Part shown: positions 1-11,075 of the stretch, in pieces
Numbering within the stretch: the stretch's first letter is position 1
Layout of the letters: each line of letters opens with the position of its first letter
Source: Saccharopolyspora sp. NFXS83
Lineage (GTDB): Bacteria > Actinomycetota > Actinomycetes > Mycobacteriales > Pseudonocardiaceae
Assembly: GCF_026241095.1 (NCBI RefSeq)
Contig: NZ_JAPFGB010000037.1
Coordinates: forward strand, 1 to 63,998
Length of the DNA: 63,998 bases
Direction of reading: 5' to 3'
Notes under the pieces: generated by a model
The model's database searches: none
Told to the model about the DNA's origin: nothing
What the model saw: only the letters and a program-made list of their open reading frames with translations
Program-made: the position numbers and the translations under genes

Positions 1-1
1 C

Positions 2-2077
2 GCCCGGCCCGACGGCGGTCGCACCTCGACTCCGCCACCCTCCCCCGGCGCGCGCCACGCCGAATCACCTGGTCAGTCCGCGTCGCGACCCGGCGGCCCG
101 AGCACGCAGCACGGCCCGTCGCACAACGCCCCCTCCGGCCGACCGGACGGCCCGCGGCACGCCGCCCCCTCCGGCCGACCGGACGGCCCGGGGAACGCCA
201 ACGGTCCCGCGTCCCGCCCGGAGGTTCCCGGGCAGCGCCCTGATCCGAGCGGACAGCCCGGACGCCCGGACGGCACCGGGCAACGCCCACAACCCGCGAC
301 TCCGCCTCCCAGCGGACAACCTCAGGGCTACCGCGCCCCGAATGCGCCCGGTGACCGACCGGCCGCACCGCCCACCCGCACGCCGGAGGGCCCGCAACCG
401 CACGACGCCCGAACCGGGACGCGCCCGCAGGGAGCGGACCCCGCTCCCCCGCGCTCCCGCGACGCGGCTCAACCGGACGCGCGACCGGACTCCTCAGCAC
501 CCCGCCGAGACGGTCCGGAATCGCCCCGCGCCGACGGACCACGAGCGGACGGACCGGCGCGCCCCGACAGCCGCCACTCCGCCGACGCGCGACCCGACCG
601 GCAGCCCGACCGCCCGAACGGCGGCCCGGAACAACGGCCGCACGACGCGGATCAGCGACCCCACGACGGCGATCGGCAGCACCCGGACGCCGAGCCCGGC
701 ACGCCGGAACGCCAGCACCAGCTCGACCAGGCCGAAGCCACCCGCGACCGCACTCCCAGCGGTTCGTCGTACCACCACGACCAGAACATGCGGGACCTCG
801 CGCAGCGCGTCCCCGACGACGGCGTGCACCACACCGTCGACGTGCACGCCTTGCCCGACGGCCGCGTCCGAGTCGGCGACCACACCTTCAGCGCCAAGGA
901 GTTCGCGGACGTGCTGCGCCGCGACCCCGGCTACGACGGCGGGCCGATCCGCCTGCTGTCCTGCGACGCGGGCACCAGCGGCCTCGCCCGCGACCTCTCC
1001 CGCGAACTCGGCGTCCCCGTCACCGCACCCCGCGGCCTCGCATGGACCGACGGCAACGGCCGAGTCTTCGCCTCCGACATGGGCCCCGACGGCCGCCCCG
1101 GCTGGCCCCCGAACGGCAGCTGGGACACCCACCACCCCGACGGCACCGACACCCCGACCGGCAACGACGGCTTCCACCCGTCCCACGACGGCGAAGACCC
1201 GGGCCCGGCCCCGGACGACGCGGCGGCGCGGGGTGATGAGGAGCAGTCCCTCGATCGCGATACCGGTTTCGTGGCGAAACATCCGGACGAACTGCCGCCG
1301 GACCCGAGCAGACCACACGTGCTCGAAACTCTTGACCGAAATGACTGCGTCCCGTCCGATCCGGCGGACGGCCCGATCACGCACTACAAGGGGCAGCCGA
1401 TCGAGGCCTATGTTCGAGACGTGATGACCGATCGGAACAAGCTGGTCAGGCAGCAGATCGAGGACGGCTCGATCACACCTGCGGACTGGCGGGGGAAAAA
1501 CGTCGAGAAGTGGGCCGGGAAGAACGTGCAGTGCCTGTCGGTGTCCATCGACCGGCAGACCGGACGAATCTATGAGTCGATCAATGGGCCGGCCGACAAG
1601 GTCGTTCCCAACCTGGATTCCTCGCACCCGAGCTATGACCCGAAGCAGAACCTTCATCCCGTCATGCGGGAACGGCTTGACTCCATGCGCAGTACACCGA
1701 TCGACGATGACCCGAACACCGGATACGTGCAGCCGGATCGACGCCCGGACGCGAACGGCGATCCGATCATGCGGGACGGCAAGCCATGGCGGACCGAGTT
1801 CCCCAATCCCTCGCCGCCGCTGAACCACGCCGAAGTCAAGAACCTCAACCAGATGCTGATCGACCGTGGCGTCCCCCACGACATCTCCCCCGCCGACTTG
1901 GATCGAGTCCTGGGAGAGATGCGAGTCGACAACACGTTCCCGCACACCGGAAAGATCCCAAACCCGGCGGCCTGTTGCGCTAACTGCCATCGCCTGGTGG
2001 CCGGAGTTCCCAGCAGCGCGGGTAGACTCCCCTACCCGCCTGGCCACCGACAGTACGAAGAGATTGGTCCGGAATGA
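2..2077 (+). CDS. Polymorphic toxin, C-terminal part, YwqJ-like deaminase tip (5' truncated by window edge)
   Basis: The frame is open from base 2 with no convincing start, so the gene begins upstream. The 691 visible residues start with about 260 residues of Pro/Gly/Arg/Asp-rich linker, including two in-frame 36-bp tandem units (about 127-190). A globular domain follows, carrying RLLSCDAG and LGVPVTAP (about residue 315 onward), a module often seen before toxin tips in actinobacterial secreted toxins. The C-terminal 230 residues carry NHAEVKNLN (about 606) and CCANC (about 658). The His-Ala-Glu plus Cys-x2-Cys pattern is the zinc and catalytic signature of the YwqJ-like deaminase toxins. Its stop overlaps the start of a YwqK-like immunity gene (ATGA), which supports the assignment. 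The secretion domain is not visible. The substrate (nucleic acid base) is inferred from the family. Confidence 0.75.
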   Translation, partial: ARPDGGRTSTPPPSPGARHAESPGQSASRPGGPSTQHGPSHNAPSGRPDGPRHAAPSGRPDGPGNANGPASRPEVPGQRPDPSGQPGRPDGTGQRPQPATPPPSGQPQGYRAPNAPGDRPAAPPTRTPEGPQPHDARTGTRPQGADPAPPRSRDAAQPDARPDSSAPRRDGPESPRADGPRADGPARPDSRHSADARPDRQPDRPNGGPEQRPHDADQRPHDGDRQHPDAEPGTPERQHQLDQAEATRDRTPSGSSYHHDQNMRDLAQRVPDDGVHHTVDVHALPDGRVRVGDHTFSAKEFADVLRRDPGYDGGPIRLLSCDAGTSGLARDLSRELGVPVTAPRGLAWTDGNGRVFASDMGPDGRPGWPPNGSWDTHHPDGTDTPTGNDGFHPSHDGEDPGPAPDDAAARGDEEQSLDRDTGFVAKHPDELPPDPSRPHVLETLDRNDCVPSDPADGPITHYKGQPIEAYVRDVMTDRNKLVRQQIEDGSITPADWRGKNVEKWAGKNVQCLSVSIDRQTGRIYESINGPADKVVPNLDSSHPSYDPKQNLHPVMRERLDSMRSTPIDDDPNTGYVQPDRRPDANGDPIMRDGKPWRTEFPNPSPPLNHAEVKNLNQMLIDRGVPHDISPADLDRVLGEMRVDNTFPHTGKIPNPAACCANCHRLVAGVPSSAGRLPYPPGHRQYEEIGPE

Positions 2078-2412
2078 GCGAGCTTCGGGTCGACGAAGAA
2101 GAGACCGACATGGACGCATCCGGTCGCGTCTTCTACCAGGATGAACCCTTCACCGGCGTCACTGTCGAAACAGCCCACGACGGCAGCGTCGTGTCGACCT
2201 ACTCCTACTTCGCGGGATACCCGGACGGCCCCTATCAGGAATGGCGGACCCCGGATCTCTTGCGCAAGGAAGGGCGGATGCGAAACGGGATGCCGATCGG
2301 CACGCATCGCGAATGGCATCCCAACGGCCAGGTCGCCACGGAAGCCGAGTTCGACGATCACGGCTCACAAGTCGGCTTCCGAGCTTGGGACGAGAACGGG
2401 ATTCAGACCTAG
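2074..2412 (+). CDS. YwqK-like immunity protein with MORN-type repeats
   Basis: This 112-residue soluble protein has repeating motifs of the MORN-variant type: YQDEPFTGV, GYPDGPYQEW, GRMRNGMPIGTHREWHPNG and an ending WDENG. This is the layout of YwqK-family antitoxins, which neutralise YwqJ-type deaminases. The ATG overlaps the toxin stop by four bases, so translation is probably coupled and immunity is made together with the toxin. It is predicted to act in the cytoplasm of the producer by binding the toxin tip. No signal peptide or membrane segment is seen. Specificity for this toxin is inferred from position only. Confidence 0.7.
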   Translation: MSELRVDEEETDMDASGRVFYQDEPFTGVTVETAHDGSVVSTYSYFAGYPDGPYQEWRTPDLLRKEGRMRNGMPIGTHREWHPNGQVATEAEFDDHGSQVGFRAWDENGIQT

Positions 2413-2430
2413 GAATGACCGAGGATTCAT

Positions 2431-2536
2431 CGGTGGCGAACCGACGCGAAGATCGACTGAAGCCCGGTTGCGTGCACAACGCGCTCACGGGCACCGTCCA
2501 GCAGTAGCGGCGATCTGTCGCCGCGCTCCGGCGCAA
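2431..2536 (-). pseudogene. Decayed fragment of an endonuclease V gene (partial duplicate of nfi)
   Basis: About 105 bases align with 3400-3506 inside the intact nfi gene, same strand, at roughly 80 percent identity by eye, with small indels. Read on the minus strand it still encodes RGDRSPLLLDG before the frame breaks, matching the same motif in the intact protein. It is therefore a broken second copy of the nfi middle-to-3' region. The intact and broken copies flank the debris at 2540-3260, as expected if that segment arrived by recombination or duplication beside nfi. Confidence 0.7.
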
Positions 2537-2539
2537 CTT

Positions 2540-3260
2540 CTCGACTTGCCCCCGCTGAATGAGGCCAACAGCGGCCTTGCCGCGAACACGTCGGCGATCC
2601 GCTTACATCTGCACTCGATGGACGCTATTGCCAAGTACGAACACTCGCTTTACGACATCCACCTCGACCTGGATTTCCCAGCAAAGGACGAGAATCACCC
2701 CGCGCGCCAGAGGAATCAGGGCTGAATTATTCCGAAGTCGAACAATCCCGAGAGCGACCCAACGAAGCGCCCCAGAAGAGCGCACAGCTTGACATCCCAG
2801 CACTTTGCCTATTATAGAAAAACTTTCTTCCTAGAAACTTCCGCAGTCGACAACCTTGACCGGGGATACCCACTCAATCCAATAAGTGACGACTTCGACG
2901 AACGAAACCACCTGATCAGGGAGGTCCTGTTCGCCACAACTGAAGGCATTCACCCCAGAAGCCGCGACGAATTCATGGTGAACACCGAGGAATTCCGCGC
3001 CCGCTACCTTCGCGGCGACGGGCCGATATTCGCCCTGCACGAAACAATCGCCGGAGTATACTGGCAGCGCAAAGCAGAAAACAGCAGATTCTCCGACCAG
3101 GAATGCGCCTTGATCCGAACACTCCGGCATCGGACTTTTCAGATGTGGACCGAAGAGCTCGAACGGATATTCGCCGGAGAGGCGCCCACCTTTCAATGCG
3201 AATCCATGATCTGCTGTTCAGCTACCCGCAGCATCAACAGACCTCGCACGTCCTCCTGCG
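2540..3260 (+). pseudogene. Unrecognised coding remnant between the two nfi copies
   Basis: One plus-strand frame is open across this stretch except for a TGA at 2723-2725. Two pieces look protein-like. The first (from an ATG at 2618) contains MDAIAKYEHSLYDIHLDLDF. The second (from a TTG at 2789) contains FFLETSAVDN, IREVLFATTEGIHPRSRDEF, GVYWQRKAENSRFSDQECAL and MWTEELERIFAGE. The base composition is clearly poorer in GC than the neighbours, and there is no good ribosome binding site. The frame runs on into the antisense of nfi, so the original end is lost. I do not recognise the family. Given the position behind a toxin/immunity pair, an orphan immunity or toxin module is possible but unproven. 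Confidence 0.4.
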
Positions 3261-3274
3261 CTTTTCCCGGGTCG

Positions 3275-3955
3275 TCACCGCAGTGGCGAACGGGATTCAG
3301 CTCGGCCCAGTTGGTCGGCGGTTCGGGTCGTCTCCGGCAGGCGGTAGCGGGGGGCGAGGCGGAGCACCAGGTCGCAGGCGGCGTCGAGGGTGTAGCGGTG
3401 GCCGACCGAGACGAAGATCGACTTGACGCCGGGCTGCGTGCGCAGCGCGCTTCCCACGGGTTCTCCGTCGAGCAGCAGCGGTGATCGGTCGCCGCGTTCC
3501 GGGCCCGGCGGGTCGTACTTCCCCAGCGAGGTCTTGCCGACTCCGATGCTGGGCAGGTCCGTGAGCACTCCGAGGTGGCAGGCCAAGCCGAAGCGCCGCG
3601 GGTGCGCCAGCCCCTGCCCGTCGCAGACCAGCACGTCCGGCTCGACGTCGAGCGCGGCCAGCGCCTCCAGCAGCGGCGGAGCCTCGCGGAACGCGAACAA
3701 TCCCGGCACGTAGGGGAATTCCGCCCGCGCCCGAACCACCGAACTGTCCACAACGGACAGATCAGTCGGGTTCAGCACCGTGACCGCGGCGATGACGTCG
3801 TCGGAGCCCTCGGCGTAAGCGACGTCCAGCCCCGCGACGGTCCGCACGTCCTCGGGAACGCCGTCGAAGCGCACCATCGACCTCAACCGCTCTTGAACGG
3901 CGACGGCCTCGTCCTCAGCGGACGGCCACTCGTGCAACTCCCGAGCCCGAATCAC
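3275..3955 (-). CDS. nfi: Endonuclease V (deoxyinosine 3' endonuclease)
   Basis: The 226-residue protein has the family's usual length and order of motifs: VAGLDVAY near residue 43 (metal-binding Asp), FPYVPGLFAFREAPPLL, VCDGQGLAHPRRFG, PSIGVGKTSL and KSIFVSVGHRYTLD. Endonuclease V cuts DNA (in some organisms RNA) one nucleotide 3' of inosine and starts repair of deaminated adenine. It is the last gene of a minus-strand series and lies 30 bases after a small conserved gene. Having a deaminase toxin next door and a deamination-repair nuclease here is notable, but the nuclease is a common housekeeping gene. A decayed partial copy lies at 2431-2536. Confidence 0.9.
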   Translation of the reverse strand: MIRARELHEWPSAEDEAVAVQERLRSMVRFDGVPEDVRTVAGLDVAYAEGSDDVIAAVTVLNPTDLSVVDSSVVRARAEFPYVPGLFAFREAPPLLEALAALDVEPDVLVCDGQGLAHPRRFGLACHLGVLTDLPSIGVGKTSLGKYDPPGPERGDRSPLLLDGEPVGSALRTQPGVKSIFVSVGHRYTLDAACDLVLRLAPRYRLPETTRTADQLGRAESRSPLR

Positions 3956-3985
3956 ACCACCACTCTAGGGCCATCCACGGCGAGC

Positions 3986-4279
3986 TCAGAGGCGGTTCCA
4001 GTAGGCATTGAGCCGGGCGATCGCCGCATCCTTGGACATCGCCTTGACTTCGATCTCCGGAACTCCGACCCGATGAATCAGCAAGCGGACCAACTCCGCC
4101 GGGAGTGAATCCGCCGGATCAACGGAAAAGCCTCGCGGAGTCTTCCGGTTGACGCACGCCCAGAAGTCCTCCTCCGACACCTGAAGCTGGTCGCGCAAGA
4201 GTGGCCCCACAAGCTCGGGCCGTGCGTGCTCCGGTCCGGGGGGATGGGAAATCCTGGTGTAACTGCCGTAGTGCACCAT
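3986..4279 (-). CDS. Small conserved hypothetical protein
   Basis: The 97-residue soluble protein starts MVHYGSYTRIS, has a central EEDFWACVNRKTPRG and ends with VGVPEIEVKAMSKDAAIARL. I recall similar short actinobacterial proteins but know no established function. The ATG has a clear Shine-Dalgarno (GGAGGGAG, about 10 bases upstream). The stretch just upstream carries a 9-bp tandem repeat that may be its control site. It is probably cotranscribed with nfi, whose start lies 30 bases downstream of this stop. Confidence 0.6.
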   Translation of the reverse strand: MVHYGSYTRISHPPGPEHARPELVGPLLRDQLQVSEEDFWACVNRKTPRGFSVDPADSLPAELVRLLIHRVGVPEIEVKAMSKDAAIARLNAYWNRL

Positions 4280-4309
4280 CGACGCACTCCCTCCGGCCTG
4301 CGCCGAAAC

Positions 4310-4340
4310 TACGTCGAGTACGTGAAGTACGTTAAGTACT
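4310..4340. promoter_or_regulatory. 9-bp tandem repeat upstream of the small hypothetical gene
   Basis: Three and a half direct copies of TACGTnnAG sit head to tail: TACGTCGAG, TACGTGAAG, TACGTTAAG, then TACT. They lie 31-61 bases upstream of the ATG at 4279, in the short gap after the aldehyde dehydrogenase stop, where a promoter or operator would be. A period just under one helix turn suggests an iteron-like binding site. No regulator is assigned. Confidence 0.4.
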
Positions 4341-4345
4341 CGGGG

Positions 4346-5773
4346 TCATCGCTGGATGGACTTGATCTCCAGGAATTCCTCCAGGCCGTGCCTGCCGAAC
4401 TCGCGGCCGTTGCCGGACTGCTTGTAGCCGCCGAACGGAGCGTTGGGGTTGAAGGCACCACCGTTGACGGCGATCTGGCCCGTGCGGATGCGCCGCGCCA
4501 CGGCCAGCGCTCGGTCGTCGGAGCCGAACACCGCGCCGGACAGGCCGTACTCGGAGTCGTTCGCGATCGCCACGGCTTCGTCCTCATCGCGGTACGACAA
4601 GATCGACAGCACCGGGCCGAAGATCTCCTCGCGGGCGATGGTCATGTCGGGCGTGACGCCGGTGAACACGGTGGGGCGCACGTAGTAGCCGGTGTCCAGG
4701 CCTTCCGGTGCCTCCGGCCCGCCGACGGCGACCGAGGCGCCCTCGGCCACGCCCTTGCGGATGTAGTCGGCGACCCGGTCGCGCTGCACGTCGGAGACCA
4801 TCGGGCCGATGCGGGTCGTCTCGTCGGTGGGGTCTCCGACGGTGTACTTGGCGACCGCGCCGACGGCGAGCTCCACGGCCTCGTCGTAGCGCGATTCCGG
4901 AACGAGCATGCGGGTGAGCGCGTTGCAGCTCTGGCCACCGTTGGGGAAGCACCCCGCGACGCCCAGCTTCACGGCCTTGGCGAGGTCGGCGTCCTCCAGC
5001 ACCACGTTGGCGGACTTGCCTCCGAGCTCCAGGGCCACCCGCTTCACGGTCTGCGCGGCGACTTCCGAGACGCGGCGACCGGCGCGGGTGGAGCCGGTGA
5101 ACGACACCATGTCCACGTCGCGGTGGGCGGCCAGCGCCTCCCCCACGACCGGGCCGGTGCCGTGCACGAGGTTGAAGACCCCTGCGGGCACGCCTGCGTC
5201 GGCGACGATCTCGGCGAAGATGGCCGAGGTGAGCGGGGCGACCTCGCTGGGCTTGAGCACCACGGTGCATCCCGCGCCCAGCGCGGCGGCGACCTTCGCC
5301 ACGATCTGGTGCAGCGGGTAGTTCCACGGCGTGATCGCGGCGACGACCCCGACGGGTTCGCGGACGATCAGCGAGTTCTCCGACTCCTCGGTCCACGCGT
5401 ATCCCGCGTCGAGCAGGTCGGCGATACCGCGCGAGGTGGCGACCGGAACGCTCGCGTGCACCTGGGTGGAGAAGCCGATCGGAGAACCCATCTCGGCGGT
5501 GACCGTGGCCGCGATCTCGTCGCGGCGCTTCGCGATGCCCTCGGAGATCCGGCGCACCGCGGCCGACCGCTCCGCCACCGGGCGGGACGCCCAGCCGTCG
5601 AAGGCGGCGCGCGCCGCGGCGACCGCCGCGTCCACCTCCGTCGCGGTGCCGGCCGGGACCGAGCCGATCACCTGCTCGGTGGCCGGGTTGACCACCTCGA
5701 TCCGCGCTCCGGAGCCGGCGACGTGGTCGCCTCCGATGACGTGGTCGGTTCGGCTGGTCGTGGGCGCCGCCAT
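4346..5773 (-). CDS. NAD(P)-dependent aldehyde dehydrogenase family protein
   Basis: From the ATG at 5773 (GGGAGG upstream) the protein is 475 residues, a normal ALDH length. It shows [22 protein letters not shown] (cofactor site), [19 protein letters not shown] with the general-base Glu near residue 248, NGGQSCNA with the catalytic Cys near 283, and the C-terminal [19 protein letters not shown] typical of broad-specificity ALDHs. It oxidises an aldehyde to the acid; the substrate cannot be read from sequence. Longer upstream frames lack family similarity. It is followed at 95 bases' distance on the same strand by an alpha/beta hydrolase gene upstream. Confidence 0.88.
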   Translation of the reverse strand: MAAPTTSRTDHVIGGDHVAGSGARIEVVNPATEQVIGSVPAGTATEVDAAVAAARAAFDGWASRPVAERSAAVRRISEGIAKRRDEIAATVTAEMGSPIGFSTQVHASVPVATSRGIADLLDAGYAWTEESENSLIVREPVGVVAAITPWNYPLHQIVAKVAAALGAGCTVVLKPSEVAPLTSAIFAEIVADAGVPAGVFNLVHGTGPVVGEALAAHRDVDMVSFTGSTRAGRRVSEVAAQTVKRVALELGGKSANVVLEDADLAKAVKLGVAGCFPNGGQSCNALTRMLVPESRYDEAVELAVGAVAKYTVGDPTDETTRIGPMVSDVQRDRVADYIRKGVAEGASVAVGGPEAPEGLDTGYYVRPTVFTGVTPDMTIAREEIFGPVLSILSYRDEDEAVAIANDSEYGLSGAVFGSDDRALAVARRIRTGQIAVNGGAFNPNAPFGGYKQSGNGREFGRHGLEEFLEIKSIQR

Positions 5774-5867
5774 GCGTTCCTCCCGAGGGTGACCGATCGA
5801 TACGACACCGAGCGTGTCACAACGCTGGCGCGGAGCACACCGCTGTTCCGGAGCACCGGCTCGGCGA

Positions 5868-6608
5868 TCAACCCCCGTCCGGCAACCGGGCCAGGAACCG
5901 CACCAGTTCCGCCGCGAACCGGTCGGGGAGCTCCACCGGCGGCGTGTGCCCGGACTCCAGCACGACCAGTTCCGAGCCCGGCAGCGAGCCGGCCAGCTCC
6001 TCCGCGTGCGCGAGGGTGCGGGCGCGGTCAAACCTGCCGTGCACGACGAGCGCCGGGAGCCGCCCGAGCTCGGCGAGCCGCGGAGCAAGGTCCGTGTCCC
6101 GCTGGCTGCGCAACGCCTCCAGCACGGCGTCCCGCGCCAGACCGGCAGGATAGGAGTCGAGCCGCTCCGCGACCTCCGCCGGGACCGGCAGGTGCACCGA
6201 CCGCCGGGCGACCGCGCGCCACAGCTCCGGCCCCCACTGCTCGCGCACCCGGTCGATGATCGCGTCCACATCGCCGTGGCCGCGCATGTTCACGCCGCTG
6301 TCGCAGACGACCACGCCTCGCACCCGGTCGGTGCGCAACGCCGCGGACAACGCGATCACGCCCCCGGTGGAATGCCCGAGCAGCACGACCGGAGCGTGCC
6401 GCTCGGCCAGCAGCGCCACTTCGGCGCCCAGCGAGGCCATGTCGTGCGGTCCCGGCCACTCCAGCCACGGCGCCACGACGACGTCGGTCCCGGTGGCCTC
6501 CGCGAGCCCGTCGAAGATCACCGGGTCCGACATCGTCCCCGGCACGCACAGCAGCGCCGGGGCACCGGGCGTCCGCCCCGCTGCCCGGACGACCGCCACC
6601 TCCCGCAC
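5868..6608 (-). CDS. Alpha/beta hydrolase
   Basis: The 246-residue protein has the alpha/beta hydrolase fold order: [16 protein letters not shown] (oxyanion loop), [18 protein letters not shown] with nucleophile Ser in GHSTG near residue 100, [20 protein letters not shown] with the acid Asp, and [18 protein letters not shown] with the catalytic His. No signal peptide or membrane span is seen, so it is cytoplasmic. The substrate is unknown. It sits between the nitroreductase and ALDH genes on the same strand. Confidence 0.8.
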   Translation of the reverse strand: MREVAVVRAAGRTPGAPALLCVPGTMSDPVIFDGLAEATGTDVVVAPWLEWPGPHDMASLGAEVALLAERHAPVVLLGHSTGGVIALSAALRTDRVRGVVVCDSGVNMRGHGDVDAIIDRVREQWGPELWRAVARRSVHLPVPAEVAERLDSYPAGLARDAVLEALRSQRDTDLAPRLAELGRLPALVVHGRFDRARTLAHAEELAGSLPGSELVVLESGHTPPVELPDRFAAELVRFLARLPDGG

Positions 6609-6679
6609 CCGGCCCCCTGAAGTCGGGGCCCGGCCACGTCGGCGACGAGGTCCGGGCCACCTGCGCGGAACGAACCGGA

Positions 6680-7291
6680 TCAGCCGAACTGCGGGGACTC
6701 GGTGCGGGTCCGCTTGAGCTCGAAGAAGTACGGGTAAGCGGCCAGCGTGCGCGCGGCGTCGAACAGCTCACCGGCCTGCTCACCTCGCGGGATGCGGGTG
6801 GTGATCGGGCCGAAGAACGCGACGCCGTCCACGTGGATGGTGGGCGTGCCCACGTCCTCGCCGACCGGGTCCATCCCCGCGTGGTGGCTGGCGCGCAGCT
6901 CGTCGTCGTAATCGGTGCTGGTGGCGGCCTCGGCCAGCGACGCGGGCAGCTCGATCTCCGCCAGCGCCTCGCTGATCACCTGCTCGTAGTCCTTGCGGCC
7001 TTCGTTGTGGATCCGGCTGCCGAGCGCGGTGTACAGCGGGCCGAGCACGTCGTCGCCGTGGTGCTTGGCGGCGGCGATCGCGACCCGCACCGGGCCCCAC
7101 GCCTTCTGCATCAGGTCCTGGTACTCCTCCGGGAGGTCCCGGCCCGAGTTCAGCACGGCCAGGCTCATCACCCGGAAGTTCAAGTCGATGTCGCGCACCT
7201 GGGCTACTTCCAGGATCCACCGCGACGAGACCCACGCGAAGGGGCAGAGCGGGTCGAAGTAGAAGTCGACCTTCGGACGCTCGGTGCTCAT
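6680..7291 (-). CDS. Mycothiol-dependent nitroreductase, Rv2466c family (DsbA-like fold)
   Basis: The start is the ATG at 7291 with GGAGGG about 10 bases upstream; the longer frame is not family-like. The 203 residues follow Rv2466c closely: [21 protein letters not shown] near the N-terminus, [53 protein letters not shown] and [13 protein letters not shown]. The family uses reduced mycothiol in a thioredoxin-like fold and reduces nitro compounds under oxidative stress. The active site here is C-P-F-A rather than the C-x-x-C of Rv2466c, so the resolving Cys is absent and a monothiol mechanism with mycothiol is implied. It is divergent from pepN, as Rv2466c and Rv2467 are. Confidence 0.85.
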   Translation of the reverse strand: MSTERPKVDFYFDPLCPFAWVSSRWILEVAQVRDIDLNFRVMSLAVLNSGRDLPEEYQDLMQKAWGPVRVAIAAAKHHGDDVLGPLYTALGSRIHNEGRKDYEQVISEALAEIELPASLAEAATSTDYDDELRASHHAGMDPVGEDVGTPTIHVDGVAFFGPITTRIPRGEQAGELFDAARTLAAYPYFFELKRTRTESPQFG

Positions 7292-7397
7292 GAACAACCC
7301 TCCACTGTGCCCCGTGCGCGGCACGGAGCTCGGTCGGGCACGGGCGGAGACCCGCGCGGAAGCCGGTTCGGCGCGGGCGGACACCCGCGACAGGTAC

Positions 7398-7425
7398 AAC
7401 TCCGCGCCACCCCGAACTTCTTCCC
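7398..7425 (-). promoter_or_regulatory. Candidate SigH/SigR-type promoter of the nitroreductase gene
   Basis: On the minus strand GGGAAG is followed after 19 bases by GTT, close to the thiol-stress sigma factor pattern (GGAAT-N18-GTT). It lies about 110 bases before the ATG at 7291. The Rv2466c homologue is known to belong to the SigH regulon, which supports the idea. The rest of the 349-base divergent gap (7292-7640) holds no gene; a GGGAAT/ATTCCC inverted pair lies at 7443-7462. Confidence 0.35.
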
Positions 7426-7640
7426 AGTCGGCCGAACCGAATGGGGAATGTGCCGATATTCCCGGATGAACCGCCGCGGCACCCCGATCTCCCAGGTGTT
7501 CGTCCGCGCCGACCGACACGCCCGGCGGTGATGATCAGGCGTCGGGCGGCACCGCGCCGCTCCGGCGTGATTGGATTTCCAGCGCCCCGCACCGGCGCGG
7601 AACGCCGGTGCGCAGAATCCTACGAACAACGAGGTGATCC

Positions 7641-10220
<2,580 letters not shown>

Positions 10221-10227
10221 GCGTGGG

Positions 10228-10260
10228 AACGGGGCCGGACCTCATCGGTCCGGCCCCGTT
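10228..10260 (+). terminator. Hairpin terminator after pepN
   Basis: A perfect 14-bp inverted repeat (AACGGGGCCGGACC and its complement) with a 5-base loop starts 8 bases after the pepN stop. It lacks a U tract, as is common in actinobacteria. It separates pepN from the convergent DUF5130 gene and can serve both strands. Confidence 0.75.
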
Positions 10261-10330
10261 CTCGGTTCGTGCGGGAGGGTCCTCGCGCCGAGGTCCGCTA
10301 CCCGGAGACCGGCGCGCCCTCCCGGAGGGC

Positions 10331-10813
10331 TCAGTGCTGGGTGCCCGCCGCGTCGGAGAGCATCCGCAGCGCGCTGATCAGGCCGTCGATCAGTTCGCCT
10401 TCCTTGAAGGAGGCGACCATGGTCATCAAGGCCAGCTGGCAGCTGCGGTCGGGCACGCGGCGCTTCGACTCCGCGCCGGTGACGATCTCCACGGCGCGCT
10501 GCTGCGGGGACACCGCCAGCAGCACCCCCTCCTCGGCGCGCGCGCCCAGGTTGGCGTGCAGCGCCGCCGCGGACTCGCGGGTCTGCTCGCCGAGGTCGCC
10601 GAGGTAGATCGCGAACTCCAGGCCGGTGCTGCGGCTGGAGAGCGTGAGCGCCTCGTCGAGCCGGGCGAGCTGGCCGGTGCTGAACGGCAGGTGCCGCGCT
10701 TGCGGCTTGACCCGGCGGGCGATGGAGAGCCGCCCGGTCGCCGTCACGGCCTCGCCCGCCGCCAGCTCCTGCTCATCGGACCGGCTCACGCCGGTGATCT
10801 CACCAGTTCCCAC
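10331..10813 (-). CDS. DUF5130 family protein (Rv2468c-like)
   Basis: The 160-residue protein has an N-terminal GEAVTATGRLSIARRVKPQARHL segment, then a TPM-like region with EFAIYLGDLGEQTRESAAALHANLGARAEEGVLLAVSPQQRAVEIVTG and a C-terminal helix ALMTMVASFKEGELIDGLISALRML. This is the actinobacterial DUF5130 family, function unknown. The GTG start at 10813 follows GGGGAGG and overlaps the end of the upstream small membrane gene by 14 bases, so the two are coupled. Confidence 0.75.
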   Translation of the reverse strand: MGTGEITGVSRSDEQELAAGEAVTATGRLSIARRVKPQARHLPFSTGQLARLDEALTLSSRSTGLEFAIYLGDLGEQTRESAAALHANLGARAEEGVLLAVSPQQRAVEIVTGAESKRRVPDRSCQLALMTMVASFKEGELIDGLISALRMLSDAAGTQH

Positions 10814-11075
10814 GTGCGCCTCCCCGGTCGGTGCTGTGCGTGTGCTCGACGGCGTCGGACGCGGTCTCGGACGAGTCCAGGTCGCCGGGCGGAGCAGTGC
10901 TCACGCCTGCCGGGTTGGCAACCCAGAACACGGGCGCGAACTCCCAGTCCTGGCCTGCGCGATAACGGGTACGGGTCAGGCTCGACCGGAAGGCGATCAC
11001 CGTGACCAGGAGGTACACGGCCGCTGGGATCACCGCCAGCACGAGGAAGGTCTCCACCACAGTCACGCCCAGCAC
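10800..11075 (-). CDS. ctaJ: Small membrane protein, probable aa3-type cytochrome oxidase subunit CtaJ
   Basis: The 91-residue protein has one N-terminal membrane helix (VVETFLVLAVIPAAVYLLVTVIAF), then YRAGQDWEFAPVFWVANP and an ending RGGARGNW. I recall this single-span layout with a GGARGNW tail from proteins annotated as CtaJ, an accessory subunit of the actinobacterial bc1-aa3 supercomplex. It has no other oxidase genes beside it. Coupled to the DUF5130 gene by overlap. The name rests on remembered sequence features, so treat it as probable. Confidence 0.55.
   Translation of the reverse strand: MLGVTVVETFLVLAVIPAAVYLLVTVIAFRSSLTRTRYRAGQDWEFAPVFWVANPAGVSTAPPGDLDSSETASDAVEHTHSTDRGGARGNW

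Noticed and set aside
2831-3196. 121-codon minus-strand frame inside the debris
   Set aside because: The plus-strand reading looks more protein-like; this one has no start signal or recognised motif.
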